Of a DNA stretch of 64,000 nucleotides, positions 19,373 to 28,415 are shown in pieces. Under the pieces are notes generated by a model. It did no database searches, was not told the origin of the DNA, and saw only the letters and a program-made list of their open reading frames with translations. The first letter of the stretch is position 1, and every line of letters begins with the position of its first letter. The stretch covers positions 2,976,001 through 3,040,000 of the forward strand of contig NZ_CP060034.1 in the NCBI RefSeq assembly GCF_023208195.1, read 5' to 3'. Source of the stretch: Nocardioides sp. InS609-2 (lineage in GTDB: Bacteria > Actinomycetota > Actinomycetes > Propionibacteriales > Nocardioidaceae). The position numbers and the translations under genes were made by a program.

Positions 19373-19921
19373 CCCGGATCATTCACGGGTCGGCGGCGTG
19401 ATCGGCGTGTAAGAGCACGGAAGTGCCCTCTGAGCAGGGGAAACTTGGACTTGCGACAGTTCAATTTCTCCAACAGGAAGGCACTCCGCAAGTGAAGCGT
19501 AGTTCGTGGTCGAGTGGGTAGTCAGTAGCTGGTGGTGGGACCGGCGTGGTGGCCCACGCCGGCAGCGTCGGGCTCCGTCTGGTCGGCGACCGGACCGGCC
19601 TGACCGGCCAGCTCTCGAGGGGCGCTGGCCTGGCGGTCGTTCGTGCCGGTCCATGACCGTGGCCGGGTCCTGGTCGATATCGCGGTGATGATCGCTGACG
19701 GCGGTGAGGCGATCGCCGACATCGAGGTCCTGCGCCATCAAGAACCCGTGCTCGGGTCGGTCGCGTCCCAAGCCACGGTCTGGCGGGCCTTGGACGAGAT
19801 CACCGCCGGGCAGGTCAAGAAGATCGCTGTTGCCCGGGCGAGGACCCGCCGCCACGTCTGGGCGCTGCTGGCTGACAGCGAGTCGGGTTCCCGTCCTCGA
19901 CTACTCCGTGAATGACCGAGG
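19373..19921 (+). mobile_element. IS1380-type deletion derivative (549 bp, both ends kept)
   Basis: Bounded by CTAG direct repeats (19369-19372 and 19922-19925). The left end CCCGGATCATTCACGG and the inverted right end CCTCGGTCATTCACGG agree at 13 of 16 positions. The interior matches the first 450-500 bp of the element at 24923-26586 with scattered differences, then jumps to the last few dozen bp. Only fragments of transposase are left, so it could move only with help from a related transposase. It sits exactly between the nnaR and lipoprotein stop codons. Confidence 0.8.
19496..19900 (+). pseudogene. IS1380 transposase N-terminal remnant
   Basis: The frame starting near the GTG after GGAAGGCACTCC matches the N-terminus of the transposase at 25042. 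It is broken by an early TAG and a shift, then recovers in another frame (VPVHDRGRVLVDIAVMIADG to ARTRRHVWALL). The catalytic region is deleted. Confidence 0.75.
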
Positions 19922-20174
19922 CTAGGGGGCGTCGTACAGCATGACCTTCCACTTGGGGCCGGCGGGCTGGGCGACAGCGAGGTGGGAGCCGGACGCCGCG
20001 ATGCTCATCCCGCCGCGTACGCGGGTCGTCTCGCCGGAGCTCGACGATCGCATGATGAACGCTCTACCGATGTTGGCCCAGGCCGCGAACCCGTCACCTG
20101 CGACCGGGAACAGCCCGCTCTGGATGCCTTCGTAGACCTGGGTCGGGACAGCAGCCTGGTCGTCCAGGTCTAAG

Positions 20175-21846
20175 CCTCGATCCACCGATGAGCTTGAGGT
20201 TGTGAGCGCGTCGTGAAGTGAGAATGCCCTTACGTGCTGGGAAAATCGGACTTCTTCAGGGTCCCAATTCTCACCAAGACGAAGGGCATCTCGTAGATGC
20301 AACTTTGCCACACGCCCCGTGCCACGTCGGCAGTGTTCGATGATCCCAATCTCGTGTCGTCGGCCGGGCTGGTCCCGGTCCTCGCGCTGGCCCGATCCGC
20401 GGGACTCCAGGAACTGGCCCAAGCCCACCTCACTGTGCCGACCGACAAGGGCGCGAACGCGGGGTTGAAGGTGTCCTCGCTGGTCGCCGGGATGGTCGCC
20501 GGCGCGGACAGCATCGATGACATGGCGCTGCTCCGTCACGGCGGGATGGGCCGGGTGTTCACGAACGCCTACGCGCCCTCGACGCTGGGTTCGTTCCTGC
20601 GCACGTTCAGCTTCGGCCACGTCCGCCAGCTCGACGCTGTCGCCTCGAGGTTCTTGGCCGGGCTGGCCGAGCAGGCACCGCTGATCGTGACCTCACCTGA
20701 CACCAGCGAGCGGGTGATGATCGACATCGACGACACCATCGTCGAGGTCCACGGGCACGCCAAGCAGGGCTCTGGCTACGGCTACTCCGGCGTGCGTGGG
20801 CTCAACGCGCTGCTCGCTGTCGTGTCCACGAGCCAGTCCGCGCCGGTGATCGTGGCCCACCGGCTCCGGAAGGGATCATGTGGTTCACCGCGGGGCGCGA
20901 AACGCCTGGTCGCCGACGCGTTGAAGACCACCAGCAAACTGCCCGCCAAGTCCGATCTGCGCCCGATGCTGCGAGCCGACTCCGCGTTCTACGGCGCCGA
21001 GGTGGTCAACGCGGCGTTGCGCGGTGGCGCCGACATCTCGGTCACCGTGCGAATGGATCCCAAGGTCAAGGCGGCGATCGCCACCATCGGTGACGATGCC
21101 TGGACCACCATCGAGTACACCGACGCCGTCTTCGATGAACCCACCAACACGTGGGTCTCCCGCGCCGAGGTCGCCGAGATTCCGTTCACCGCGTTCACTT
21201 CCAAGAAGAAAGCCGACCAAGTCACCGGACGGCTCGTGGTCCGCCGGATCCCCGACCTCAACACGTCCGCCAAGAATGGTCAGGAGACGTTGTTCGACAC
21301 CTGGCGCTTCCACGCCTTCTTCACCACCACAGACCCGGCCGTGGCCGGCACGGTGGCCGCGGACAAGACCCACCGCGGCCACGCGATCATCGAACAGGTC
21401 CACTCCGACCTCAAGGGCTCCGCCCTCGCGCATCTGCCATCGGGAAAGTTCGCAGCGAACGCCGCCTGGCTCGTGCTGGCCGTCATAGCGTTCAACCTGA
21501 CCAGAGCAGCCGCGACCATCACCGGCCCGGGACTCGCCAAAGCCACCACCGCGACCATCCGCCGCAAGCTGATCGCCGTGCCCGCCCGGGTCGCCTCCTC
21601 GGCACGAAGAGTGACTCTGCACCTCCCGACCGGATGGCCCTGGGAGACCGCCTGGAGCGACCTGTTCACCCGGGCCTGCGGACCACCACCGGCACCGACG
21701 ACCTGACCACCCCCAGCCGACACCGGCACAACGACCAACCCGGAACAACCTGGCAGCGAGGCCAGACGGTCGGCCACGCCCACACACTCGAAGACCCCGC
21801 CTCAGCGACCGCGGACGCTCAGCCCCTGCCCATCGGTGGATCGAGG
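20175..21846 (+). mobile_element. intact IS1380-family insertion sequence (1,672 bp)
   Basis: Terminal inverted repeats CCTCGATCCACCGATG at both ends, flanked by 5-bp direct repeats CTAAG (20170-20174 and 21847-21851). It holds one complete transposase gene. The clean duplication and intact gene suggest a recent insertion. It interrupts a lipoprotein gene on the other strand. Confidence 0.9.
20297..21706 (+). CDS. IS1380-family transposase
   Basis: 469-aa DDE transposase. Probable catalytic residues: the Asp in MIDIDDTIVEVHGHAKQG, the Asp in LRADSAFYGAEVV, and the Glu in AIIEQVHSDLKGSAL. The N-terminus (ATSAVFDDPNLVSSAGLVPV) is typical of the family. It fills most of the element, from 122 bp inside the left end to 140 bp before the right end. 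No frameshift is visible. It is only distantly related to the transposase at 25042-26440. Confidence 0.9.
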   Translation: MQLCHTPRATSAVFDDPNLVSSAGLVPVLALARSAGLQELAQAHLTVPTDKGANAGLKVSSLVAGMVAGADSIDDMALLRHGGMGRVFTNAYAPSTLGSFLRTFSFGHVRQLDAVASRFLAGLAEQAPLIVTSPDTSERVMIDIDDTIVEVHGHAKQGSGYGYSGVRGLNALLAVVSTSQSAPVIVAHRLRKGSCGSPRGAKRLVADALKTTSKLPAKSDLRPMLRADSAFYGAEVVNAALRGGADISVTVRMDPKVKAAIATIGDDAWTTIEYTDAVFDEPTNTWVSRAEVAEIPFTAFTSKKKADQVTGRLVVRRIPDLNTSAKNGQETLFDTWRFHAFFTTTDPAVAGTVAADKTHRGHAIIEQVHSDLKGSALAHLPSGKFAANAAWLVLAVIAFNLTRAAATITGPGLAKATTATIRRKLIAVPARVASSARRVTLHLPTGWPWETAWSDLFTRACGPPPAPTT

Positions 21847-22749
21847 CTAAGGTCCACGTGGTGAAGGGCTGCTCGGTGACTTCGGCGTTGCGGGGGTCGT
21901 CGGCTGGCAGGTGCTGGGTCCAGATCAGGGTGTCGTCGGAGGCCGCACACCCCATGGCGAGCGCGGTGTGGGTCAGGGCGGTCGGCGGCCCGCCGGCCAG
22001 GCCGACGTGCCAGCAGTCACCGCCGACGGTGTGGCCCTTGAGTCCCTGGGCGTTGGGGCCGAGGTAGGTGACGCCGTCGCGGCTGTACGTCTCGCTGTTG
22101 GGCGTGAGCTCGGCGTGCCGGAGAAGTGATCGGGGCTCCTGCCACCCCGGCTTCCACGCGAGCTCGCGCGCGGACCTGTCCTTCTCGGCCTGCGACCAGA
22201 AGACGACGCCGCCACCGGCCTGCACCACAGGCACGTAGGGGTCGGGGGTCTCCCCGTTGGACGCGAGCAGCAGCCGGGACTCGTCCTCCAAGTCGACCGC
22301 CCATACCCGCCACAAGACGTCCATGGCCCCGTCTCCCTGCTGCCGGGACTGGTCGACATAGGCCAGCCAGTGACCCGTCACGGCCGCCCAGTTGATAAAC
22401 CCGTCGCTCCACTCGCTACGAGCCGCAGTCCGGGGCGGACCGTCGTCACTGACCCGGACGGTGTTCCAGTTCTCGGACCCGTCCGCGAACGGATATGCCA
22501 AGGTGTTGCCCGACAGTGCGATGGGACCGATCGATGCCGCTTGGATGCTGGCAATCACCCTACCCACGGCGAGCTCCGGGCTTCCGTCGGCGCTCTCACC
22601 CACGCTTGGGGTGGCCGATTCTTCCCTGGACGGCGAGCCGTTCGGGCTCTGCAGTGCACTCTTGGTGGGAGTGTCGTGGGCGCCCGGCTCCGTGGAACAG
22701 CCCGCCGCCGCGAGGAGGACGACGGTCCCGAGCACGGGCGCCCACTTCC

Positions 22750-23649
22750 TCACGCGACGATCCCGTGGATGCTGGTGTGAATCACGGCGTCATACACGTT
22801 GCCCAAGGGTACGTTGGCGTGCTGGCCGTACGGGTTGCCATAGCTTGAGGAGCCATAGATGAAGATCGGGTCCCACTCTTCGCCGACCGCGACCAACTTG
22901 GCGTTGGGATTGCTCTGGCTGTCGTACCCATAGGCGAAGTTGAAGTGGTCCAGCGCCTTTGAGTTCCAGAACGTGAAGAACTCGGTGTCGACGTTGAGGA
23001 TTATCGACTGCTTGTAGTAGTAAGTGTCAGTGGCGATCGTCGAGTACAAAGAGTCCTTCGTCGCAGGTCGGTAAGTCGTCCAGGAGCCGTATTGTGAGGC
23101 GTGCCCGTTCAGCGCGTTAGCGACGTTCGCCCGTGAGGTGCCGGCCGTTGTGGTCCCCTCCCAGATCGCCCACTGGTTTTCACCCAGATCTTGGTACGAG
23201 CCGGTGGCCCGTATGTTCATCGCATTGACCATGTTCCGAGTAGCTGCGGGCCCACAGGTATAGGACTTCTTCCCGTTGCCTTGGCCCTCCTTCCAGATGG
23301 TCATGTTGGTGACCTCCGGCAGTCGGTAGACGTAGACACCATCGTCGATGGGACCCCGCCGCCTCGCGAAGGGCGTGTGACTCTCGTTCACCGGCGCCTT
23401 GCCGTGGCTCAGCGCCATCTCACCGTCCAGCCGGTCCTTGGCCTTTGACGCGGCTTGCGCGATTTGGAAGCCCGTAAGTGGAGGAGCACCCACAGAGGGG
23501 ACGCAAACCCCAGTCTCCGTGCGAGCTTCGTCGGGGCAGTCTTGACCGGCTGCGATCTGGGCCTGAGCGTGCGCCGGCGAGGTAGGCGCAAAGGCAAGCA
23601 CGCATGGCAGAACTAGAGCCGCCAAGGAGAGTCGTCGATGCAAAGTCAT
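22750..23649 (-). CDS. secreted C39-like papain-fold peptidase
   Basis: 299 aa. Signal peptide residues 1-30, cleavage likely after SPAHA. The mature part has the cysteine-peptidase motif KSYTCGPAATRNM with C132, and a later histidine motif ALDHFNFAYGYD with H235 and D243, matching the C39_2-type arrangement. The start at 23649 has AAGGA 5 nt upstream; the frame is open for 37 more codons without a signal. There is no transporter or bacteriocin gene nearby, so processing of a secreted substrate or wall turnover is more likely than peptide maturation. It was co-transcribed with the now disrupted lipoprotein gene. Confidence 0.7.
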   Translation of the reverse strand: MTLHRRLSLAALVLPCVLAFAPTSPAHAQAQIAAGQDCPDEARTETGVCVPSVGAPPLTGFQIAQAASKAKDRLDGEMALSHGKAPVNESHTPFARRRGPIDDGVYVYRLPEVTNMTIWKEGQGNGKKSYTCGPAATRNMVNAMNIRATGSYQDLGENQWAIWEGTTTAGTSRANVANALNGHASQYGSWTTYRPATKDSLYSTIATDTYYYKQSIILNVDTEFFTFWNSKALDHFNFAYGYDSQSNPNAKLVAVGEEWDPIFIYGSSSYGNPYGQHANVPLGNVYDAVIHTSIHGIVA

Positions 23650-23769
23650 GGAGATCCTTCGAGAGAAGTCCCGAGACACAAAAGGATCCCCACCGCCCCC
23701 CGGGAATGGCGCGAGTGTTCGGATTATTAGGTAAACCGCACTGCCAGTCAATCGGATCACGGAAGTTGT

Positions 23770-24867
23770 CTAGTGGCGCGGATTTGAAGTTGTTGGACGG
23801 TTGGCCTTCTTGAGGATCTCCTCGGCGGTCTTGGTCCAGACGAAGGGGTGGGAGCGTTCGTTCCAGCCATCGATGAAGGTGCGGATCTTGGTGTTGAGGT
23901 CCTTGACGGACTTGAACACGCCTCGGCGGATGGCCTGGCGCTCGACGATGCCGAACCAGACCTCCACGAGGTTCATCCAGGAGGCGTGGGTCGGGGTGAA
24001 GTGCACGACGAACCTCGGGTTGGCTGCCAGCCACTCGCGGACGTTCTTGTGCTTGTGGGCGGCGTAGTTGTCCATCACCAGGTGCAGCTCGACCAGGTCG
24101 CCGGCCTCGTCGACGACTTCGCGGTAGGCCCGTTCGATCTGCTTGAGGAATGCCAAGAACTCTTGGTGTCGGTGCCGCGGCTTGAGTGCCGCGGTGACCT
24201 GCCCGGTCGCGATATCGAGAGCAGCGAACAGGGTCGTGGTGCCGTGTCGGTAGTAGTCGTGCGAGCGGCGTTCGATCCTTCCTTCCTGCATCGGCAAGAT
24301 CGGCACCGTCCGGTCCAGCGCCTGGATCTGGGACTTCTCATCCACACACAGCACGATCGCGTTCTCCGGCGGCGCGAGATACAGGCCGCAGATGTCGGTG
24401 ACCTTGCCGACCAGCTCGGGGTCGGTGGAGAACCGGAACGACTCGGCCTTCCAGGGCTTGATCCCGTAGGCCCGCCAAGCCCGCTGGATCGCCGATGGGC
24501 TCACCCTGAGTCGGGCCGCCAACAGCCGAGACGACCAGTGTGTCACCCCCAACTTCTTCGGCGGCGACTTCAACGTCTCGGCCACGATCTGGCGGTGATC
24601 CAACGACCGCGGACGACCCGGACGAGGAGCATCACGCAGTCCCGCGATGCCGCGGTCCTGATACCGGCCACGCCAGTTCAGCACCGTCGTCACCGTCGCG
24701 TCAGTCAGCTCAGCGATCCGCGTGTTCGCCACACCGTCCGCGGCCAGCAACACGATCCGTGCTCGCTTCGCCGCCGAGGCACCGAACCTGTCGGATCGCG
24801 TCCATCGCTCAAGTTCGTCACGGTCACCAGCACGAAGGGTCAACGCCGGTGCAGGTCGATTCGCCAC
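23770..24867 (-). CDS. IS630-family transposase
   Basis: 365 aa. N-terminal helix-turn-helix domains (about 1-140; IAELTDATVTTVLNWRGRYQDRG) precede a DDE catalytic domain with Asp in LCVDEKSQIQAL, Asp in LVMDNYAAHKH and Glu in HASWMNLVEVWFG. The GTG start lies at 24867. The stop codon TAG is made from the duplicated target TA plus one base of flanking DNA, so the element itself does not fully encode its stop. Confidence 0.9.
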   Translation of the reverse strand: MANRPAPALTLRAGDRDELERWTRSDRFGASAAKRARIVLLAADGVANTRIAELTDATVTTVLNWRGRYQDRGIAGLRDAPRPGRPRSLDHRQIVAETLKSPPKKLGVTHWSSRLLAARLRVSPSAIQRAWRAYGIKPWKAESFRFSTDPELVGKVTDICGLYLAPPENAIVLCVDEKSQIQALDRTVPILPMQEGRIERRSHDYYRHGTTTLFAALDIATGQVTAALKPRHRHQEFLAFLKQIERAYREVVDEAGDLVELHLVMDNYAAHKHKNVREWLAANPRFVVHFTPTHASWMNLVEVWFGIVERQAIRRGVFKSVKDLNTKIRTFIDGWNERSHPFVWTKTAEEILKKANRPTTSNPRH

Positions 24868-24919
24868 ACCCAGATGATTTCAGATCCCAAACCATCTAGC
24901 AATTAACGACGCGCACCAC
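23773..24919 (-). mobile_element. IS630-family insertion sequence (1,147 bp)
   Basis: Flanked by TA dinucleotides (23771-23772 and 24920-24921), as usual for IS630. The ends begin GTGGCGCGGATT on the left and, inverted, GTGGTGCGCGTC on the right, so only a short terminal repeat matches. It carries one intact transposase gene on the minus strand. An IS1380-type element follows directly at its right boundary. Confidence 0.8.
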
Positions 24920-24922
24920 TAG

Positions 24923-26586
24923 CCCGGATCATTCACGGGTCGGTGGCCTGATCGGCGTGTAAAAGCACGGAAGTGCCTGCCCAGCAGGGGAAGCTTGGGA
25001 TTGCGACGTCTCAAGATCTCCAACCGGAAGGCACTCCGCAGGTGAAGGGTAGTTCGTGGTCGAGTGGGTTGTCAGTAACTGGTGGCGGGACCGGCGTGGT
25101 GGCCCACGCCGGGAGTGTCGGGCTCCGTCTGGTCGGCGACCGGACGGGGCTGACTGACCAGCTCTCGAAGGCCCTCGCCCGGCGCTCGTTCGTGCCGGTC
25201 CATGACCGCGGCCGGGTCCTGGTCGATGTCGCGGTAGTGATCGCCGATGGCGGTGAAGCGATCGCCGACATCGACGTGCTGCGTCATCAGGGCGGGGTTC
25301 TCGGCACTGTCGCGTCGCCGCCGACTGTGTGGCGGACGCTGGCCGAGATCACCCCGGGCCGGTCGCGGAAGATCGCGACTGCGCGTGCCCGGGTCCGCCG
25401 CCACGTCTGGTCCCAGTTCCCGGACGGTTGCCGGCCAGCAAGGTCGCCGGCACCGACCTCGGGCGCCACTGTCGTGCTGGATGTCGATGCCACGATCGTG
25501 GTCGCGCACAGCGAGAAGGAGAACGCTTCGCCGACCTTCAAGAAGACGTTCGGATTCCATCCGCTCGGGGTGTGGTGCGACAACAGCGGTGAGTTCCTGG
25601 CCGCGCAGTTGCGGACCGGGAAGGCCGGGTCGAACACCGCCGCCGACCACATCACTGTCCTGACTGAGGCGATCGCGCAGGTCCCGGCCGCGCACCGCAA
25701 GGACCTGCTGATCCGCGCCGATGGCGCTGGGTCTTCCCACGCTCTATTGGACTGGCTCACCGACCAGGGCAAGGTCCGTGGCCGCAGGCTGGAGTACAGC
25801 GTGGGGTTCGCGATCACCGAGAAGATCCGCGAGGCCATCAAAGTTCGTCCCGAAGAAGGTCTGGGCCCCGGCCACTGATGCTGACGGCGGTGTCCGCGCC
25901 GGCGGCGATGTCGCCGAACTGACCGGCCTGCTCGACCTCTCCTCGTGGCCCGAGGAGATGCGGATCATCGTCCGCAGGGAACGGCCGCACCCCGGCGCCC
26001 AACTATCTCTGTTCGAAGAGCGCGACGGGTGGCGCTACCAAGCGATCGCCACCAACACCAAGGTTGGCCAGCTCGCATTCCTTGAGGCCCGTCATCGTGC
26101 CCACGCGCGGGTCGAGGACCGCATCCGCCACGCCAAAGATTCGGGCCTGGGCCGGTTCCCATCGCGGGAGTTCATGATCAACCAGGCCTGGCTGACCGCG
26201 GTCACGATCGCCGCCGACCTCATCGCCTGGACCCGGCTGCTCGCCCTGACCGGCGACGCAGCTGTGCTCGCCACTTCGAACCGAAAGCGCTGCGCTACCG
26301 GTTCCTCCACGTTCCTGCCCGCCTGACCCACAGTGCCCGCCGCCGACACCTGAAGATCCCTGAGTCCTGGCCCTGGGTGGCCGCGATCGTCGCCGGTCAG
26401 GGCGAGCATCGCCGCGATCCCACAACCAGCCTGACCAGCCCCGCCCGCCCACGACATCACCCCCGGGAGAACCGCAGCCCGGCAGCGCCAGCCGGCGCTG
26501 CGCCCTACCCCTCATCACCACCCAGGGCCACCAGGACGATCACGCCACCGACGGCCTCGCCGTACCGGCTTCATGAAAGACCGGGG
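24923..26586 (+). mobile_element. IS1380-family element with inactivated transposase (1,664 bp)
   Basis: Flanked by CTAG direct repeats (24919-24922 and 26587-26590). The left end CCCGGATCATTCACGG and the inverted right end CCCCGGTCTTTCATGA are imperfect inverted repeats. It is the full-length relative of the deletion derivative at 19373-19921. The left CTAG includes the last base of the IS630 element, so this element entered the IS630/lysE junction after IS630. Confidence 0.85.
25042..26440 (+). pseudogene. IS1380-family transposase with two frameshifts
   Basis: The GTG at 25042 opens a transposase frame with the first catalytic Asp (VVLDVDATIVVAHSEKEN) and second Asp (LLIRADGAGSSHAL). An extra A in the run at 25840-25842 shifts the frame; the next part (KFVPKKVWAPATDADGG to MINQAWL) has the third residue, Glu in ARVEDRIRHAK. 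A second shift near 26270-26276 moves the C-terminus (FEPKALRYRFLHVPARL) to the third frame, which has no stop inside the element. It is therefore probably inactive, unless the shifts are sequencing errors. Confidence 0.85.
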
Positions 26587-27207
26587 CTAGTAGGCGAGCA
26601 CGGCCTCTGCCAGCAGGGCGAGGCCGATGACGATCATCGCCGCGCCGGAGAAGCGCGACACCGCTCGGGCGGCGGATGGCCTGGCGCCGAGCACGACTCG
26701 CGCGGAGGCGCCGACGCCGGTATAGACGACGGCGCACCCGGCCACGTGGACCAGCCCGAGCACCAGGATCTGCGCCGTCAGCGGCCAGCCGGCGTCCGCG
26801 TCGGTGAACTGCGGCAGCAGCGCCAAGAAGAGCAGGAACACCTTGGGGTTGAGCCCGCTGATGCCGAACCCCTTCGCTGCCTGGCGCGCCCAGGAGCCCG
26901 GCGTCGGCGCGGCATCGGCGCTGGGGCTCGCCGGGTTCCGGACGGTAGCGATCCCCAGCCAGACGAGGTACGTCGCCCCGGCGGCGGTCAGGGCGGCCAT
27001 CAGTGCGGGTGAGCGGGTCAGGAGGCCGGCCACCCCGGCGGCGACCGCGAGGGTGGCGGCGACGTGACCGGCCAGGAGCCCGCCCACTGCGGGCAGCACG
27101 GTGCGGTGCCGCAGCCCGGCGGAGATCGCGTACGCCCAGTCGGCCCCCGGGGTGATGACGAGCAGCAGCGAGACCGCCCAGAACGCCGCAATCGTGCCCA
27201 TCGCCAT
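26587..27207 (-). CDS. LysE/RhtB-family amino-acid exporter
   Basis: 206-aa protein with about six membrane helices. The N-terminal signature ITPGADWAYAISAGLRHR and GISGLNPKVFLLFLALLPQF are typical of the family, which exports amino acids or related metabolites. AGGAGGAG lies 5 nt before the ATG. The last codons TAC-TAG place the stop in the CTAG duplicated by the adjacent IS1380 element; the protein is intact. It is divergent from an Lrp-type regulator, the usual arrangement for such exporters. Confidence 0.88.
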   Translation of the reverse strand: MAMGTIAAFWAVSLLLVITPGADWAYAISAGLRHRTVLPAVGGLLAGHVAATLAVAAGVAGLLTRSPALMAALTAAGATYLVWLGIATVRNPASPSADAAPTPGSWARQAAKGFGISGLNPKVFLLFLALLPQFTDADAGWPLTAQILVLGLVHVAGCAVVYTGVGASARVVLGARPSAARAVSRFSGAAMIVIGLALLAEAVLAY

Positions 27208-27225
27208 GGCGTCTCCTCCTGGGTG

Positions 27226-27240
27226 ATCAAACTTCTTGAT
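27226..27240. promoter_or_regulatory. inverted repeat in the lysE/lrp divergent promoter region
   Basis: ATCAA-ACTTC-TTGAT is a perfect 5-5-5 inverted repeat, 18 bp upstream of the exporter start. It is a plausible Lrp/AsnC-type operator. Confidence 0.4.
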
Positions 27241-27318
27241 GCCTCGGGAGGGAGATTAGAGGTGACTCGCCAGAATGTGCTGCCAAACTTTGTTGTCGGG
27301 GCGGTCGGATGAGCAAGA

Positions 27319-27780
27319 ATGTTGACCATGGACGCACTTGACCGTCAGATTCTTGCCGAGGTCCAGCTGGACGGCCGGCTCACCATCACCGAGCTTGCCG
27401 AACGCGTCGGTCTCAGCGTCTCGCCCTGCCACCGGCGTCTGCGTGCGCTCGAGAAGTCCGGCGCGATCAGCGGCTACCGCGCCCACCTCGACGCCGAGGC
27501 CTTGGGCCTGCAGTTCGAGGCGCTCGTGTTCGTGACCATGCGCGGGGCCGACCGGGAGACGGTCGATGCCTTCGAGCAGGCCGTCGTCGCCGTGCCGCAG
27601 GTCGTGCAGGCGCAGCGCCTCTTCGGTGACCCCGACTACCTCCTGCGGGTCGTCGCCGCCGACCTGGCGGCGTTCCAGGGGCTCTACGACGACCGACTCA
27701 CCACCCTGCCCGGTGTCGGCCGCCTCAGCTCGACGCTCGTGATGAAGAGTTTGGTGGCCAACCGGCCGCTGCCGCTGTGA
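27319..27780 (+). CDS. Lrp/AsnC-family transcriptional regulator
   Basis: 153 aa. N-terminal helix-turn-helix (about 8-50; LDRQILAEVQLDGRLTITELAERVGLS, first half shown in the family) and a C-terminal RAM ligand-binding domain (about 65-145). It probably senses an amino acid and controls the divergent LysE exporter. Starts at 27319 and 27328 (MDALDR) are both possible; neither has a strong ribosome site. Confidence 0.88.
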   Translation: MLTMDALDRQILAEVQLDGRLTITELAERVGLSVSPCHRRLRALEKSGAISGYRAHLDAEALGLQFEALVFVTMRGADRETVDAFEQAVVAVPQVVQAQRLFGDPDYLLRVVAADLAAFQGLYDDRLTTLPGVGRLSSTLVMKSLVANRPLPL

Positions 27781-27829
27781 TGCGACGAGCGCTCTCAGGA
27801 CAGACGTGACGGCGAGGATCCCGACTCCG

Positions 27830-27988
27830 AGAGCCTGGTGCGGTCGTCCGGCGCTCCGACTCCTTGCCGACACGGAGTTGCTTGGCCCCGGCCTGTGAGG
27901 CGGCCGCCAACGTCGGGTACTCATCACGATGGTCGTTCACCAGACGAACCGCTCTGGCCTTCAGTGCCGGATCGATCTGCTTCGGCAT
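27830..27988 (-). pseudogene. IS3-family OrfA fragment
   Basis: The piece MPKQIDPALKARAVRLVNDH and following residues match the N-terminal helix-turn-helix of IS3-family OrfA. The frame degenerates after KQLRVGKESERR, where the family reads VRRW. No OrfB or element ends remain next to it. Confidence 0.65.
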
Positions 27989-28079
27989 GGTGCTCATCCT
28001 CCCGGACTCAAACAGGAGCGGCATCAAGGTCGCAGTCGATGAGCTGACGCCGGCGCTCTTCGGTCAGGTCCACGGACGG

Positions 28080-28383
28080 ACGGGGTAGCCCTGTCCTCCG
28101 GCGAAGGCGACCAGGACGTCGACGGGGCCGAGCTGGGATTCGGTGTGCTGGCGCGCGTCGTCGAGTGCCGCGGCATCGGTGCGTCTGCGACGGCGCCGAT
28201 GCAGGAACCGCCGGCGGTGGTGATCTCGGTGACGACCAGGTCCAGGGTGTCCTTGTCGCGGCCGACCACGCAGACCTTGGCTCCTTGGGCAGCGAAGGCT
28301 CGGGCGGTCTGTGCGCCGATGCCGCGAGATCCGCCGGTGATGAAGACGACCTTGCCGTTGAGGTCGGTGTACAGGCCAGGCAC
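28080..28383 (-). pseudogene. truncated, frameshifted short-chain dehydrogenase
   Basis: From the GTG at 28383 the frame reads LYTDLNGKVVFITGGSRGIG, an SDR N-terminus with the TGxxxGIG cofactor motif, to about residue 60. It then shifts frame; the next part (DDARQHTESQLGPVDVLVAFAGG) holds the NAG-like motif. The catalytic Ser-Tyr-Lys region is missing. The break coincides with the IS3 remnant. Confidence 0.7.
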
Positions 28384-28415
28384 CTGAGAGCTACTCCTTG
28401 CGTGGCGTGGTGCCG

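Larger units (their letters stand above)
19922..22753 (-). pseudogene. secreted lipoprotein gene interrupted by an IS1380 element
   Basis: The 5' part (22753 to 21847) encodes a lipoprotein signal with lipobox LAAAGC (cysteine near residue 19), a Ser/Thr/Pro-rich linker and a beta-propeller-like region with repeated W/Y-rich blades. The 3' part (20174 to 19922) continues it. Removing the IS (20175-21846) and one CTAAG copy joins FTTWTL to DLDDQAAVPTQ in frame and gives one 384-aa protein, so the gene was intact before insertion. The GTG start overlaps the stop of the upstream C39-like peptidase gene by 4 nt, so the two were an operon. Function unknown. The TAG stop is in the right-hand CTAG of the neighbouring deletion derivative. 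Confidence 0.85.
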
